Assembly: GCF_037975245.1 (NCBI RefSeq) | Contig: NC_092574.1 | Coordinates: 21,537,713-21,601,712, forward strand | DNA length: 64,000 nt | Origin: Apostichopus japonicus | Lineage: Eukaryota > Echinodermata > Holothuroidea > Aspidochirotida > Stichopodidae | Reading direction: 5' to 3' | In this document: piece by piece, positions 12,032 through 26,410 of the stretch | Layout of the letters: the number at the start of each line of letters is the position of its first letter | Numbering within the stretch: position 1 is the stretch's first letter | The notes under the pieces: generated by a model | The model's database searches: none | What the model was told of the DNA's origin: nothing | Seen by the model: only the letters and a program-made list of their open reading frames with translations | Position numbers and translations under genes: made by a program

Positions 12032-15000
12032 ATTCGTGTGCGTTTCTTGATATATCTGATCAATAGATCGATTTAAAAAAAAAAATTGAAAACATGAGTG
12101 CAAAGGATGGAAAAGGAGGGAAATACAGACACGTCTATACTGTTACTATAGCAACGTTATAATAACGTGTATTGTCTTTTACAGATGCTGGCTTCATTTT
12201 ATTCCTTTGGAAGTATACGAATTTTATCATTTTGTGGTCAAGTTTTGAGCACTCTTTGAAAGAGAAGAGAAATATCAGCAAAATATGGTTCATTAGCCTG
12301 ACAATTTAAGTTCATTCCAAAAAGTGAAGGGGCAAAATCAGAAGGCAGTTTTGATAACAATCTGTCTTCCATGTTGTTCTACAAAGTTAACAGTAAAATA
12401 AGAGTGCTTGGGCAACGTAATTAGACTAGACTCAGTGAAGGAAATCATTGGTTACTCGTTAAACCAACAACTCCCTGGTTAAACTTGGCTATAGTCTGCA
12501 TGGATATCTTGTTTCGATCTATCGTCATCTTGTCATTCCAGCTTTAACGGTTTACGTTCATATTTTGGAAAATTTGACGAGTGGCAATTTCGTTAATACT
12601 ATCAATTTTGCTAAACTTATTGACTTTCTCAATAAAATCGATTTACAGAGACATATAGATCATATTTGAACATAAATATGATGGAATTGGCCTGTTTTGG
12701 TAACAAAATATTGGCTATCCGTCGAGTCAGTTAGCTGTGGTTTATCTTTATTTTAAAAACCATTTATAAGAAAAGTCTGGTTTGAGCGGTCGTTGACTGA
12801 ATCTCAGTCTGATAAATGAACAGACTAGGACGTATATCTTTTGCTTTCGATTTTGTTCTATATTTAAATTTGTTTATATTAATTAATTTATTTATTGCAA
12901 GGGAGTTAGGGGGGGCGGGTTCTTTGCTTCATTTATTGATATTATAAACAGATCACCGGATATTACTTACGGGGTGAAAACAATCAACTCATTACATCCT
13001 CTCACGATTCTGTTTTTTTTTTTTTTTAATTTTTACTTATTCTTGTCAAGAGAGATTTATTAAAACAGAAAAAAACTAAATGAGTTAATCATAAGTTATT
13101 GCAAAAAGGGATAGACATTGTTACAAAATAAAATTGTAATAACAGTGGCATTCGAAATTAAAACTGCAAGAAGCAATAGACGCCTGCAGGATCGAATTTA
13201 GATATGATGGTATTCCGCTTGGACGTTTAGCAAATATTGTTCTTGTCGACCTTGGGCTGCGAAGGCGTAAAAGGATGTACGTTCCAAACGGTTGAATGAG
13301 ATACAAAATTGACAATCTTTAAAAAATAAATATATAGTATTAATTATGTTTCATATACTTGTATGTTTTATATGAAAAGCTATACCTGTACGTTACAAAA
13401 ACAAAGAAATTGCCGAATTTATAGGATCGTGTTTTCTGAGGCGATCAAAGTCACTTCCGTAGAATTGGAATGATTGGAGCCATTTTGTTTTATGCCTAAG
13501 TAATTAAACATCGTCTGATCAAATGTTATTCTATCCATGTACATCTCTGACGTCACACAGTCACGTCACATTCATGCACTTTTATGGTCAGTTCAACTAG
13601 TCTCTTGTGTATACCCCGTCATGGCCTCTATTATACACGCACATGAACGAAAAGCTGCATTTGTACGTTGGATCGCCACTGTACATTACGCTGACCAAGT
13701 AAAGCATAGCCAGGCCCTATATTCAAACATAGCCTAGGCCTAACTAGATACCCCACACTACCCCCACCTTTATACTGCCACCCTAGCCTAATTAATTGTT
13801 CTTTACGTAATTGCAATCATATCGGTGTTCCTACACAGAGAGTTAAAAACCTTTCAACACGATACAGAAAAAAAGCAAATTTCCCCACGAGGTGCGCTTG
13901 CCATTGATTGTGTAAGTGAATACAGCATATGTTCTTGTTTGACATCTGAATACACTGCAGTAATCAGGTACTGTAATGATAGTATTACCATACATGTAAT
14001 ACTTCCAAGCTATACTATACACAGAAACAGAGTCAATCACATTCAATATGGCCATACGCATTGAGATTACATGTCTGAAAACAATGTGGTTTTTTTTTTT
14101 CGTTTTTTTTTTAAGCATCCAATCAATACACACAAAGTTTCACAGAGATATATAACAGGTCTTAAACATTTCCCTCAACACCATCGAGGGGCCCCAATGT
14201 CTTGTAATAACCGCGAGAAGACACCTGTATATTCCTCAGACGATCTTGCTAAACATGGCAGAAGCAACAGATAGCTGAATATTAAGTTTAACAGCCGAAG
14301 CAGGTGCAAGACAATGGTAAAGTTGTCAGATTTTCCCTTCTTCAACATATTCTTTCTCTCATTTAAGACACGGCTGTACATAATAGGATGATGAACGGCT
14401 GGCCCAACACCAAATTATCATTATAGGTCTCGGTGTACCTAAATGTCGTACCTTTTACAATTCAATACAGTCTTGTCCTTGAGGAGTGACATTGGCAAAG
14501 AATGTTGATGACGTCACAGACGTGCAACCATTCGAGGAGGATAAATCATCGGTGTGAAATATATGTATATGTTACTTCACATACAGGGAGGGGGAAAGAA
14601 AGTTCAATGCCTTGTTCGTTCCCTTAAAGCAGCGTTCGGAGTTATTTTTGTTTTTAAAAAGAAAGAAGATGCTTTGATACTGTTCGAGACCACAATCACG
14701 TAAATAAGCTTGATAAGTCAAGTTTTATTATTAAATTTTAATAAGCTTGATTTATTTGAGTAGTGGAGTAAAATTTTAAAACAAATGTCAAAATGTGATT
14801 TTAAATGTGTTTAAATATTGACCAAAAAGGGATCCCGAAGCTAAGCTATTCAATGTTGGGAATCCAATCCATTTCATGAGTCAAGCGAGTTCACCTTCTT
14901 TGTACAATATCCATAAAAGTACTTAACTGTGATTATGTCTACTTTTATGTTAATATTTGGACAAATTCAGGCATAAACTTCCAAAGTTGCTATGGCATAA

Positions 15001-15336
15001 GCTGTCTGAGTATCGATTACCTGCACTTTGTTAAAGCTCCTTTTTGAGTTATACATAAAAACGCCAGAGAATACTTTACGGTCGATTGGAAATCCTTCAT
15101 AGATTTGTTAATGAGAAGCCTGACATTCTTACGAGACTTACGTCAATTATTTTAAATCTCACCGTACTCTTTGTTGCAGATTCGCGAGAGAGAGTAGAAA
15201 GATGTCACTGACATAACATGTGGTTAGTGTACTGGAACACTAATAAACCGCCATAATTCTGCCAACAACCGATCTGTGACAACATTGAACGTAAACCAGA
15301 ATAACTAACGTCACTTCATAGACATCCTGCATGTGG
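12032..15336. other. Non-coding stretch
   Basis: No gene was recognised. It contains a T run near 13012-13027, two T runs near 14091-14112, and scattered short frames without splice context or domain motifs. The overlapping opposite-strand frames at 13.8-14.1 kb have no family resemblance I can name. Confidence 0.45.
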
Positions 15337-16110
15337 TGTCTAAGACATTGAGGATAAGTCTCAGCTAGCCCCGAAGACATATATGGAGCTGTCCATCTAC
15401 ACTATTGAGAACTGATTGTCTAAGACGATGGGACCTGTCCAAGACACTGGGAACCGTCTGTCTAAAACACCGGGAGCTTTCTGTCTAAGACACTGGGACC
15501 TACTGTCTAAGACACTGTGAACTGTCTGTCTAAGACACTGGGAACTGTCTGTCTATAATACACTGGGAGCATACTGTCTAGGACACTGGGAACTCGCTGT
15601 CTAAGACACTAGAAGCTGTCTGCCTAAGACACTGGGAACATACTGTCTAGGACACTGGGAACTGTCTGTCTAGGACTCTAGGAACTGGCTGTCTAAGACA
15701 CTTGGAACTGTCTGTCTAAGACTCTGGGAACTGTCTGTCTAAGACACTGGGACTGTCGTCTAAGACACTGGGAACTGTCTGTCTAAGAACCTTAGAACTG
15801 ACCGTCTAAGACATCTATGACATATATAACATTTGTCTAATATTTTGAGAACCATCTGTCTAAGACATTTACACTGCCAGATTAAGACAATACTGTAGGT
15901 TGTCTTAGACACTGGGAACCGTCTGCCTCAGACACTGGTAGCTTTCTGTCTAAGACACTGGGATCTTTCTGTCTAAGACACTAGAACTGACCGTCTAAGA
16001 CATCTATGAAATATGGAACATTCTGTCTAAGACGTCTGTCTAAGGGCAAATTGACTGTCTAGAATATTGAGAACTGGATTGCTCAGACTATTGAAAACTG
16101 TTTGCCTAAA
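15337..16110. repeat. ~23-bp minisatellite (GTCTAAGACACTGGGAACT family)
   Basis: About thirty degenerate units of CTGTCTGTCTAAGACACTGG plus AA run head to tail. The most homogeneous block is at 15460-15790. Units become ragged towards both ends, including an interruption at 15815-15835. Unit length varies around 20-24 bp. There is no long open frame across it and no unique spacers, so it is neither coding nor CRISPR-like. Confidence 0.9.
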
Positions 16111-16405
16111 TCATGGCAAGTAATAATTATATTACTTAGTATTAATTAATTGTTTTAAATGTCACATCAGACTACCATAACATCGATCTATTTCAGTAAC
16201 ATTCTTCATAATATAAAGCATTGCCATCCACTGACTAAGTTTGAAGATAAAATAGACATTATGAAGAATTATAATCGAACTATTTGGTTTGTCTGAGTCC
16301 TGGGTGGTATAGGCCTCACATCCTACCGTACAGCTCTCTATACCATATACAAGCCACACAACAAGTAACACTACTCAAGAAGTATCTATAGCCAAAAGTT
16401 TTAGA

Positions 16406-16667
16406 TTTCCGGTTATTTCATTCAACCTGTATCTATTTTGGTCCAACCTGTGCCAAACAAATTGAGCAATTACCGCAGTACTAACCAGGAAAACAAGACC
16501 AAGTACATTGTACACACTACACAGTGGCTACGGTAATTTCCGGTAATTTCATCCAACGTGGATCTATTTTTGTCCGACCTGTGCCGAATAAATTGAGCAA
16601 GTACCGCAGTACAATACCAGGAAAACAAGTCTAAGTACATTGTGCACAATGGCTACGTTGTGCCCAC
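16406..16667. repeat. Tandem duplication of a 131-bp unit
   Basis: Two adjacent copies begin TTTCCGGT(T/A)ATTTCAT at 16406 and 16537. Both contain TACCGCAGTAC and ACCAGGAAAACAAG in the same order. They differ by scattered substitutions and small indels, so the duplication is not recent. Confidence 0.8.
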
Positions 16668-19600
16668 ATGTTTCCTGTTAAATCAATACCTTAATTATAT
16701 TTAAGACTATACATAGTACACCATAGAAAACACAATCTAACATTTGAATAAATCAGTAAATGCCTTCTATACTTTCCAATAGTGAAAGCAAGCGTGTGAT
16801 CTCCTTTTTTCCCCTCCTTGTTACTTTTTCTTTAAACCTACTGTCTTTCCTCCATGGCCATTTAGTCCGCTAGATTTCAGGATAAGTCGTAGGTCTGAAA
16901 GTTACATTTAATAATAACCACTACCGAGTCGGTTTAAAACGGAACTTGATCTATTTAGGAAATCTAGCGAAACAGCATCTTAATCAGATATTCAACGATT
17001 TCTTCAAAAGAAAAAAAAAAGAAACAAAAGAACTAAGAGGGTATAGAGAGATGGTAAAAGGTGGATGTATTGAAATTGTAAACTGTATGAAAAAAAAACA
17101 CAAACACGTTTACACAAATTCAGTGACTGATAGCTATTAGAAAGGATGGATTTTTGCATTTGGTGGTAACTTTGACCAAGCCTATATACAGGAATATTTC
17201 TTAAAATATAGCTTATAGCAAATGATTAATCTAAGACATTCTCAGAGGATTTTGTTTTCAGTAAATGAAGATTAACCAGCGATTTAATTAATGACAGAAT
17301 TTAAACTTTTCATTGTACATTTTCAAATTTTTCGAATTCTTGCTTGAAGAAATTCCCAATACGCTGCTTTAAAGATTCATTTCTTGTTAATTGTAACCAA
17401 AGATGAAATACTGTTAATACCTTAAGGGGACAGTGTGTAATTTTTGGAATTAAAAGTAATATGGTAAGCTTTTCCACATTATGCTGTGACATAAGCCTAT
17501 ATACATCTTTACTAACATCCGTTTTTGGAAGTAAACATGTAATTTTGCTTATCGGTTTACCCGAAGTATGTCGAGAGTGCTTTTAAATGAAATCATTGCA
17601 AGGCGTCACCCTGTAGGGACAGAAGTATTTTGGAGTACGTAATGAAAACCCATATCTAATTATAGTCAGCTGTTGGTTTGGAAGAGGTAAACAAAATAAT
17701 AATACTACCGACATTTCACTGATCGTCTTAATCAACAATTGGCATTGCACAGCACGAGAGTATACCAAACGATAGCCGGACAGGCCAGTTGCATCCTTAG
17801 ACTGTTAATTATAGATATAGACAATGGCCGTCCTAATTATTGTCACATTCAAGAAATATATATGATGGTTCTCAACGAAAAACTTGAATTTCTTTGCAGT
17901 TAATGAACTGATTAAATGTGATATGATGTTTGATTTTGTTTGTTTGTTGTTTGGGGATTTTTGTTTCAAGGAAAATCGACCAATTTTACTTGTTTGTTTA
18001 CAAAAAAATTCGATCAGCTTTTTGAAGTAGGAAGCGGAGATCAGGAGACCCGAGGGTGATTCGGGTGAGTATAGAATTCCCTTGTTCAAGGGAAATTCCC
18101 GAAACAGCTTACGTTTGTACGGGTAATGGTGCTCACTTAATTTACTCAAGCTGGAAATACGTCTGAATGCATAAAATATAAAATTCCAACACTTTCATTA
18201 TTAAATGCACCAGTCACCTATGCACTATATTAGTCAGACCCATCCACATACGACGAATAATTCAATTTAATTCACGAGAATATATACAGGATATAACACG
18301 CAATAGAATCACAAGGGAAATCCCTTTAGTTTCATATAATCTCATAAAAGAAAAACAATTTTGTTCCCCTGCCCATGTATCTCCCTAATTCAGTAATTCA
18401 ACTTGAACCCATGTTCTACTGCCGCTTATCCCCTTTATACCGGATACAAAAGATGAAAGATCTAAACCAGCGATCCGTTGCAAACATTTAATCCCATGTC
18501 ACAGAATTGTCCACGAGGACTGAGCCACAAGTCACCACATCACCACCCTCATACATATAGACAATCCTATACGTAACGTTAGTCAAGGGTATAGGCTATA
18601 TAGCTTGTAACGGAATGAATATACGTCTACTACAAGTATAGGACAAGCTTGAATATTGACCTATATTTCTTCACAAGTCGACGGGTCCATTTTGATCTTT
18701 AATTAAGTTATTGCAGGGCGCAGCTGCGAACCGTGATGACTGAGTTTAATGATTCTTATGCAACGTAATGGATTGTTACACCTGCTCCCAGTTACAATAT
18801 TACTTTAAATTACTTCAGTGAAACTTTCAATGTGTATTATTTTTTTTTATGTAGGTTGGGTTACGTGAGACGGGACGCTGACGCACGATGTCACATGATT
18901 GCTTCTAGCTGGAAAAGGATTTAAAGGGATATTTCGGGGACAAACAAAATTTTATTTGCGTTAAAGATTATAAATATTTCACAGTGATACTTGAAAGCTA
19001 TCTTTCAAATCCTCCTTTCTAACTGTGCATATCATCTTTGGTAATCTTAAAGCCCTCTTAACTACGTAACATGGATCGTTTTTCTTCAAAATAAGTAAAT
19101 TTGCCTTCTAAATTGTTGTTGTTGTTGACAATCTCCATGAAATTTGATACCAGTGGAATGTTGTCTCAAGAAAAGAAAGAATTTATAAAACTGTTAATGA
19201 ACAAAACAAACGCGACTTGAATATAACAAACAAAATTCTTAGCTCTGCTTGTCAAGAAAAACATATTTTGATAGAAAAAGAACCGGGAAAATTTGATCGC
19301 CTACGTCGTTTACATGTTCGCCTCAGATAGTCAGACACATGATCCAATTTAAACGTAAATTCCTGAAGGACTTTTATAAAAGACAAAAACAGGAACTTTA
19401 CTGATAAACATTGATCACAAAAACAAATATCGCTTAGGGCTGGGGGCCTAATTAATATTATATTTACAGACAAAAACATTCTTTTGATGTTTAAAAAATC
19501 CTTCTCCAAACTTATTTTTGGATGGAAAGGAGGAGAAGATGAAAGAAACAGACAAAGACGAAAGAGACGGGAAAATGTCCCTCTTTCTTTCTTTCCCTTC

Positions 19601-22600
19601 TAAAAAATTCTCGAGAGATGCTTGGGATGAAAAAAGGTAAAACCTAAACCGCTAATCCAATCACGGACCATTTACCTCTCTGATAAGAAAATAAGCTATT
19701 CATCTTCATTAGACGGAAATTGTGGGCGATAGAAGGATGGAAAAAATAAAGAGGAGGGGAAGAGAGAGAAAGATTATTTCAACTTGAACGGAGAAAGAAA
19801 CCGTAGGAACTATAGTACAAAAGAAAAAAAAAACACAATTAACAAGACTAAGGTATAAAAAATATAAAAAAACAGGAATATAGTCAGATAAAGATCAGGA
19901 AACCCGTGTCAACCATCGTTGGATTTCCCGTCAGAGTTAATCATGATCGTTGGTGATAACCGAATTAGGCATCAATCGCTTGTTAGAGCTTCATGGATCA
20001 TGAAGGTTTTTGAAATCAGAAATATCAAAGGTATCAAATTCTGTCTATATATGGTAGTGCTATTCTCGGGTTGCTTGTAGGCTGAGATCATGGACATTTT
20101 TTACTAACATGTATCATGATAACATAAATTTGCCCAATATTATAACAAATATCCGCACTTATTATATTCAAGAGTTGGTAACAAATGTCTGTATTGAAAG
20201 TTAATCAGCAGAGTAGATTTAAATGCGGTTGGTAATCTGTAACCTTTTCATTTTCGTGGTGTAAAGCGACTGTTCGAGTTGATGTTGTAAATATTATAGT
20301 GTCGCCTGCGACAGTTAAATACCATAAAAATGTCGAACATTAGTTCGATTAATCAAACTTTATTTCAATAATGAAGTGTAAATCTAATTTCGTTCTCCTT
20401 CTTCACCCACTCACCTCTCTCTCTATGTCTATCTCTTATTCTCTTGTTTATTTGCTTTTATTCCGAGTTTCCTCTTTGCAACTACTAACACAAGAAAAAC
20501 ACAAATATAAAAACTTGATATTTTTGGATCAAATTAATTATGCTTTGCGACAGCACATTAGCTATCGCTTTGGGAAACAATCTAGGAGCCACTGGTGTCT
20601 TAATTAACTTTGATCGAAAGCAAATTTTGAGTTATTTTGAGAAACATACACAGGAGGTTTAATGTTTTTAATTGTTTTTGTTTTCTTTTGTCTTCACTAA
20701 TTGCACAAAGCTGCTTTAAGATTCAGTCTTCTTTCAAGTTCTTTGTTGACATGAATGAACGCGTTGGGAGAACTAATGATAGAATCCACTTATATGCAAT
20801 CACATTACGAAAATCCATCGATCTTTATTTTCTACAGATATAACACGGGGGATATAAGAGTTACCGCACAGTGCAGTTTGACTGTATAAAGCTAACAACC
20901 AAACATAAAAGGAAGCTTAATTTTCATTTCATGGTGTTTTGTCAAGTATATAGGTAATTTTTTTATCTATCGGTTTTCATCAGTGTGTTTTTTAGCCGCT
21001 GTTCAGCAACAAGAAGCAAAAATTTCTACATTTGAATTATTTTAGAAGTTCATACGGGAAAACTTGTGGAAAAGAAAACAACTCCACAGGATAGGTGATT
21101 TACTTTCCTTCATCACTAACCTATCTCATCATAACATCTGCACTTTCGCTCGAACGTGCCTAACCTATGTCTCTAACCGTTTAACATTTCGACACTGACC
21201 GACACACGGTGACTGGTCAGGCCGGCCAGATGGGAGGGGAGAGATCATGAAGGGTTACAGATCCGCGACCCGGGTTCAATTAGAGAATATGGGATAAGTT
21301 ATGGTTCTTTCGCATTTTCATTATAAACTTTAGGGCAAAAATGAAGACTTCAATGGGGGGGGGGGTTCCCATTGACATTTTCCTCCACGGGGTCCCACAT
21401 ATCTCTTGACGTCACTGTTACCAGTCACTTCCGGTTAACATATACCTCTTTCTCACTCTACCAAAGTGTCTAAAGTTGTTTGGTCTAAAGATAATTTAAG
21501 ATATTCAGATTTCTTAGTCGTTGGTATATACCAAAGAGTACAGACAACAGAAGTCCCCCACGGATCTTTGCAATAAACATGATATTATAGGCCAAAGTTT
21601 ATAGAAGCACCAGCATGTGGCTGTACTACCTAGAAGCTGTGTCTGTTTTCGTCTATATCATTTTTATTTCATTCATTCTTCTTTTTTTGCAGTTTTATCT
21701 GTCAGGTATTAGACTGCGCCATTTATTTATGATATGATAATTATACATTTCTATTTGTAGTAACCCCCGGATAAAAGGAGATAGTAAAACGTACTGAAAT
21801 TGAAAAACAAATTAACGAGCGATTCGTCATAATGAACTTTTCCATTTGTTAATTTGAATATACCTCGTGAAAAGGCCCATAATTAAAAAGCACGCAACAG
21901 AAACAGAGACGTAACAGAAAATGGATGTGAGAATTTCCGAGGAGAATCCAGAGACGTGATAAACAACTATACATTGTACGGGATGCAATATTCAGCACTA
22001 ATACAGTTGTTTATGCTTTGGTTTAGATCAACAATCCATAATACAGCTGTAGTTATTCATTTAAAGTAATTAATTTTTTTAAAGTAATCTTTTAGAGAGC
22101 TTTTACACTAGATCCGGATCTAACCTTGCTCGGGATCAGATCATGTGCACGAGATCAAGATTGTATAATAAATGTAGTAATTCCTCGAAAATAAAGGGTT
22201 TAATGATGACATTTCATGTAGCATAGTGCAACATAGCGTCTTTCTGACACTGTTTATAGAGTATAGTATTAATCACAACCCAGTAAAGAAATTTGACCCC
22301 AAAAAATATTTACTTGTCGACTTCTAACTTTCAAATCCATTTCTGCTGTTTTTTTTCCCTCTCTGGTGAAAGGTGAATAATGAAGATAAATAAATGACAA
22401 CCTCATTATGAGAATTTATAATAGAATATAGCATTCCCACAATTTATCAATATCAAGTTTTAGGTGTAATTGGAGCTGCCACAAGTACACTTAAACCTTA
22501 AATCAACAAGCGATTATGATACCAAAGAGAGGGTAGGTAATGTAAACTCTTTTATACATACCTGAATAACAAGGAAGTATAACTGCAGGTTTATCTATCT

Positions 22601-24825
22601 ATATATATATGCGCATAAATTATAAGAGGAACCCTCCTATAGGATCATATCGCTATATCCTATGATGTATCAACTCCATGGACATTTCCAGTGAGTGAAG
22701 ACATTACAGTGCATGCCATACTACAAATATTACCCTTTCTTGCAGGTCATCAGTATGTGGCCCCAAAATTTCCTGGGGGCGTTGACCTTATGAGGATGCA
22801 GACATCGAGTAATAGGGAGTGTCCAATCTGACAATGATATTCAGGGGCGCTACCGCATAATACAATCAGGAGTCTGCTTATCACTACGAAACCGATGGCA
22901 AAAGAAAACTACACAAAAAACAATAGTCCGTGTAAAGTACACATAAATACATAATGTATTTGCGGTACAACCTATACAGTCGAAGCATCCTTCAACTTTC
23001 CTTCAAAAGTATGAAAAAATGTTCCATTTTGCATCTAAACACCCTCCGTTCTCACAAAATTTCTATAAAAAAAGGGGGGAGCCAACTCTCCATTTGAAAC
23101 CCCTCCCCGGACGATATAACAGGAATAATGGTGTGAGGGTGACGTCACCGTAGGTGTCAGTGGGCTACTGAAATCAATATTGTCCTAAATATGACACGTC
23201 TGCATGGTCAACTCTTTACACATCTTTCACTGATAAATATACTTCCTGAGCCGAATCATATACTTGACACTCCATATGCAGATTGCATAGCTTCTGGAAC
23301 GCCCCAAAATGTAAATAAGGCGCGGCCTATAAACAACTGTTATGAGAGTAAAACATGGACTTTTTACAGTCTTACAATCGCTTTAAAAGGTTGTATGGTC
23401 TTAAACATGAATCAAAGGACAAAATGAAACCTCGCTTGATATATACCGGAGTCCTATTCTAGTAACTCGTACACTTACATAGTTACAAGTATACCCGCGC
23501 TCATGTTCATGGATTTGTACGCGAGTTTGTACTCGGGCATTTTGGAAATCTAATTACCTCATTGATTACAAGTATACCAGATTAAAGTACTAGTACTCAT
23601 GATTAGAACCTTGTACTCGCACTTGCACTTAAAACAAATAGAATTGCTCGTACTCATGCTGTTGTACTCTAACTATATACAGTACAACTCTGTTTGATTG
23701 AAACTAAACTCTCTGAGAGTTAACCTTAACAAATATATACTGTAATCACACATGTTCTCTCGCAATAGCAAATAAATAGAATTGATGATATTGACTTTAT
23801 ACGTACTTTCGTTTCTTAATTTTTGAGCTTTTTTTTTCTTGGCATTTTCTGATAGCATTATATGAAGGTCGAAGTAAACCCCTCCGTTTAAGGCGTTATG
23901 AATTGGTTAAAGGACTCAAAAGAACACAATAAACCTCCAGTGTCTAATGTCCATGAATTGTGTTACTAAAGAAGTTGTTTTGCGCAACAAAAAGGAATCC
24001 TTACGTCTATAATGATCGACGTTTTTTTTCTTCTGACTTTCTTATATAATGTAAAGTAAACAACATTAACATTATACACAGTATAGGGTAATAAACTTTG
24101 CCGAGCATATTTTCACCTGCTCCGACGTACATTCGTTCTCGGAAAAATCTTTGAAAGTATATATATATATACATATATATCTACATATTATCGCTGTCAT
24201 ATACGGCCAACTATATATATATACTGTATGATATTCACCTGTTTCACTTCATTTAACAATGTATAAACAAGATTCACGCCAGACTGAAGCAAGGATTGAG
24301 TTTATTAACGTAAGGACAATAGCACCAACGATGAAATAGCCTTGAAGTTTATCGCTCAAACATTGCCAAAACAGATGTTCCCAGGTGTACTTTTATTTGT
24401 CGGAGTAAAAGTGCAAGTTACCCTAGAAGTACCAAATTTATATGGCTGCATACTGTTATGTATCGACACCACCATGCATCAATCAGGAAAGGCACTAGTC
24501 TGTACCAGACAATCGTTGAACATAAAATGTTGGCAAGCAAAACTTAATTGGCAGTTTGGGCACATAGGGTAGCACAGTATATAGTTTGTATGGGGTGATT
24601 GAGCTATGATGTTAACGGAAGTTAGCGTCGAGCAGCATGACCAACAAAAAAATAATACCGAAATCAACTTAAAAAATCTCATCATTTTTTTGCCCTCAAA
24701 GATATGCTCGAAAGTCGAATAATGGTCGCTAACTTCTAAGGGGGCCACGTTTATTAATGACGCCGACAACAAATTCTACCTCGATGAAACATTTAGATAT
24801 GATTGTCTACTTGTACACTCACAAA
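16668..24825. other. Long non-coding stretch
   Basis: No supportable gene was found. The longest frame (17805-18149, minus, 114 codons) has Lys/Ser-rich composition and no family motif. Visible items are a purine-rich strand patch at 19500-19830, a G run near 21355-21365, short (AT) runs near 24150-24220, and a degenerate tract of TACTCG-like words at 23460-23680. Confidence 0.45.
23460..23680. repeat. Degenerate TACTCG/TACAAGTA word repeat
   Basis: Variants of GTACTCG, GTACTCAT and ACAAGTATACC recur irregularly. Similar words occur again near 25110-25210 and, as GGACTCGGACTC, at 55855-56065. This looks like decayed simple sequence and not a bounded element. Confidence 0.5.
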
Positions 24826-25475
24826 TGTCTGAGAATAAGTTGGCCTCCAGCAAAGTACTTTTGAAAATCGTTCAGAAATGTCAGCTCAAATTTTGAGGCC
24901 ATCACTAACGACTTTTAGAGCACTACATTTATTGGCCTCACATCTGTTAAAGGAATGTGAAGGAAGGGATAGTTCCCCCAGAGTTATTTTTGTATAATAA
25001 GTCTGTTTTCGTACTCAAATTCTAACATATAGCTCGTATATTCGAGGCATATTGAACAGTATTACAGGAACTATTGCGCAAAGTTACGTATATATTCGCG
25101 CTAAGTGCATTGTAGCCATACTCGTACTGCAAACCACAATAGAACTCTCCTGGTACTCATACCAAGGAGTACACTATTGGTACTCAAACTCGAATTTTCG
25201 GTAGGCCTACTCGCAGTATAAGCCTGGTGACTTAAGTTGAGCTTACACAAAAAAATCGCACCATGACGGATGAAATTAGATATAAACTTTTGAAGTTTGC
25301 AAACGATGCAAATTTCAAGATGTTTTACCTTAATGGAACTCACACCTTTCTGTATGTGATTAAAGGTAGTCAGGCCCCAAATTATAGCACGCTATAATTG
25401 CTAGAAGTTTTCAAAAAGTACTTTCCTGGAGGTCTTTAATCTCCAAATTGTTCTCAGACAATTGTTAAGGAACAC
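24826..25475. mobile_element. Diverged inverted-repeat element (probable old MITE)
   Basis: The left arm contains, in order, GTCTGAGAA, CCTCCAG, AAAGTACTTTTGAAAA and GAGGCCAT. The right arm (about 25373-25475) contains the reverse complements in reversed order: CAGGCCCCAAAT, TTTTCAAAAAGTACTTT, CTGGAGG and TTCTCAGAC. The ordered, inverted agreement over roughly 110 bp is unlikely to be chance. Termini and target duplication could not be placed. There is no coding capacity. Confidence 0.6.
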
Positions 25476-26410
25476 ACAATATGACTGACTGCCCCAGTGA
25501 GGTAAAGTTCCTCGAATGTTGTAATAAAACCAGTTTAAGAAGTTTGACCAAAGGTGACCATATTTGAATATCTACTATATTTGCCAGGGGCCAATACAGC
25601 ATACCTTTAAGCTGTTAGTCTCCCTTACTATAGATACGCATATACGATGAAATAGTTTCAAATCTCTTCCTAAATATTGAAGGGGTGTCCAGTTATGTGT
25701 GAAGCTCATAAGACACTACCAGAGCATGGAAATAATACTACCCTGGTCAGAGCAGGGAGTTGTTATGGACAACTCCCTGGTCAGAGTGACACAAAATTCT
25801 TACTATAATAACCGATATAACCTATACAGCTGCTTCATAGAGTGAACGAAGATGACGTCAAATAATTGTAAGGGCTGGACAAGAAGAATGGATGTAATTA
25901 GTCATTTGAACAGAGTAAAATGCCCACGGGGTACGAAAATAAAGAAGGCTAATTTACTATTTCAAACAACATTGACAAGTCGGTAAGTATAGTAACCAAT
26001 CGTTTGTTATGTCAAAGTTATATTAAGGAAGGTTCAAGGACTTATACTTTTTCAATCTCTTCTCTTGCCAAAAATATACCCACGCGGCGGCATTCAATTC
26101 GTTATGGAATTTTATCGTGATTGGTGTCACCTGCATGGAGGAGATGCCCTATAGTTCTGATGTATAACGTTTGACATTTCAGTATCTACTACACTATGAT
26201 TACTACAATCTGTATCAGTATATAAGATGAGATTGTAGTGTTGTTTTTTTGTTTGTTGTTTGTTTGACCAAAGATGACGTAGACAAGGAGTAGGAACCTC
26301 ATATAGTTGCATTTTAAGGTACTCATGCAATTCATTTGGGGGATGCATTAACTATCAACACTTTGCCAAGTAAACCAGCTAAAACAGTTTAATATAGCAG
26401 AGGGTACCTG

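Noticed and set aside
15337-16110. CRISPR-like array
   Set aside because: Units are contiguous without unique spacers, and the context is eukaryotic.
17805-18149. A 114-codon minus-strand frame considered as a later exon of the 31.7-33.2 kb gene
   Set aside because: No DH, PH or SH3 motif and no flanking splice sites in a compatible phase.
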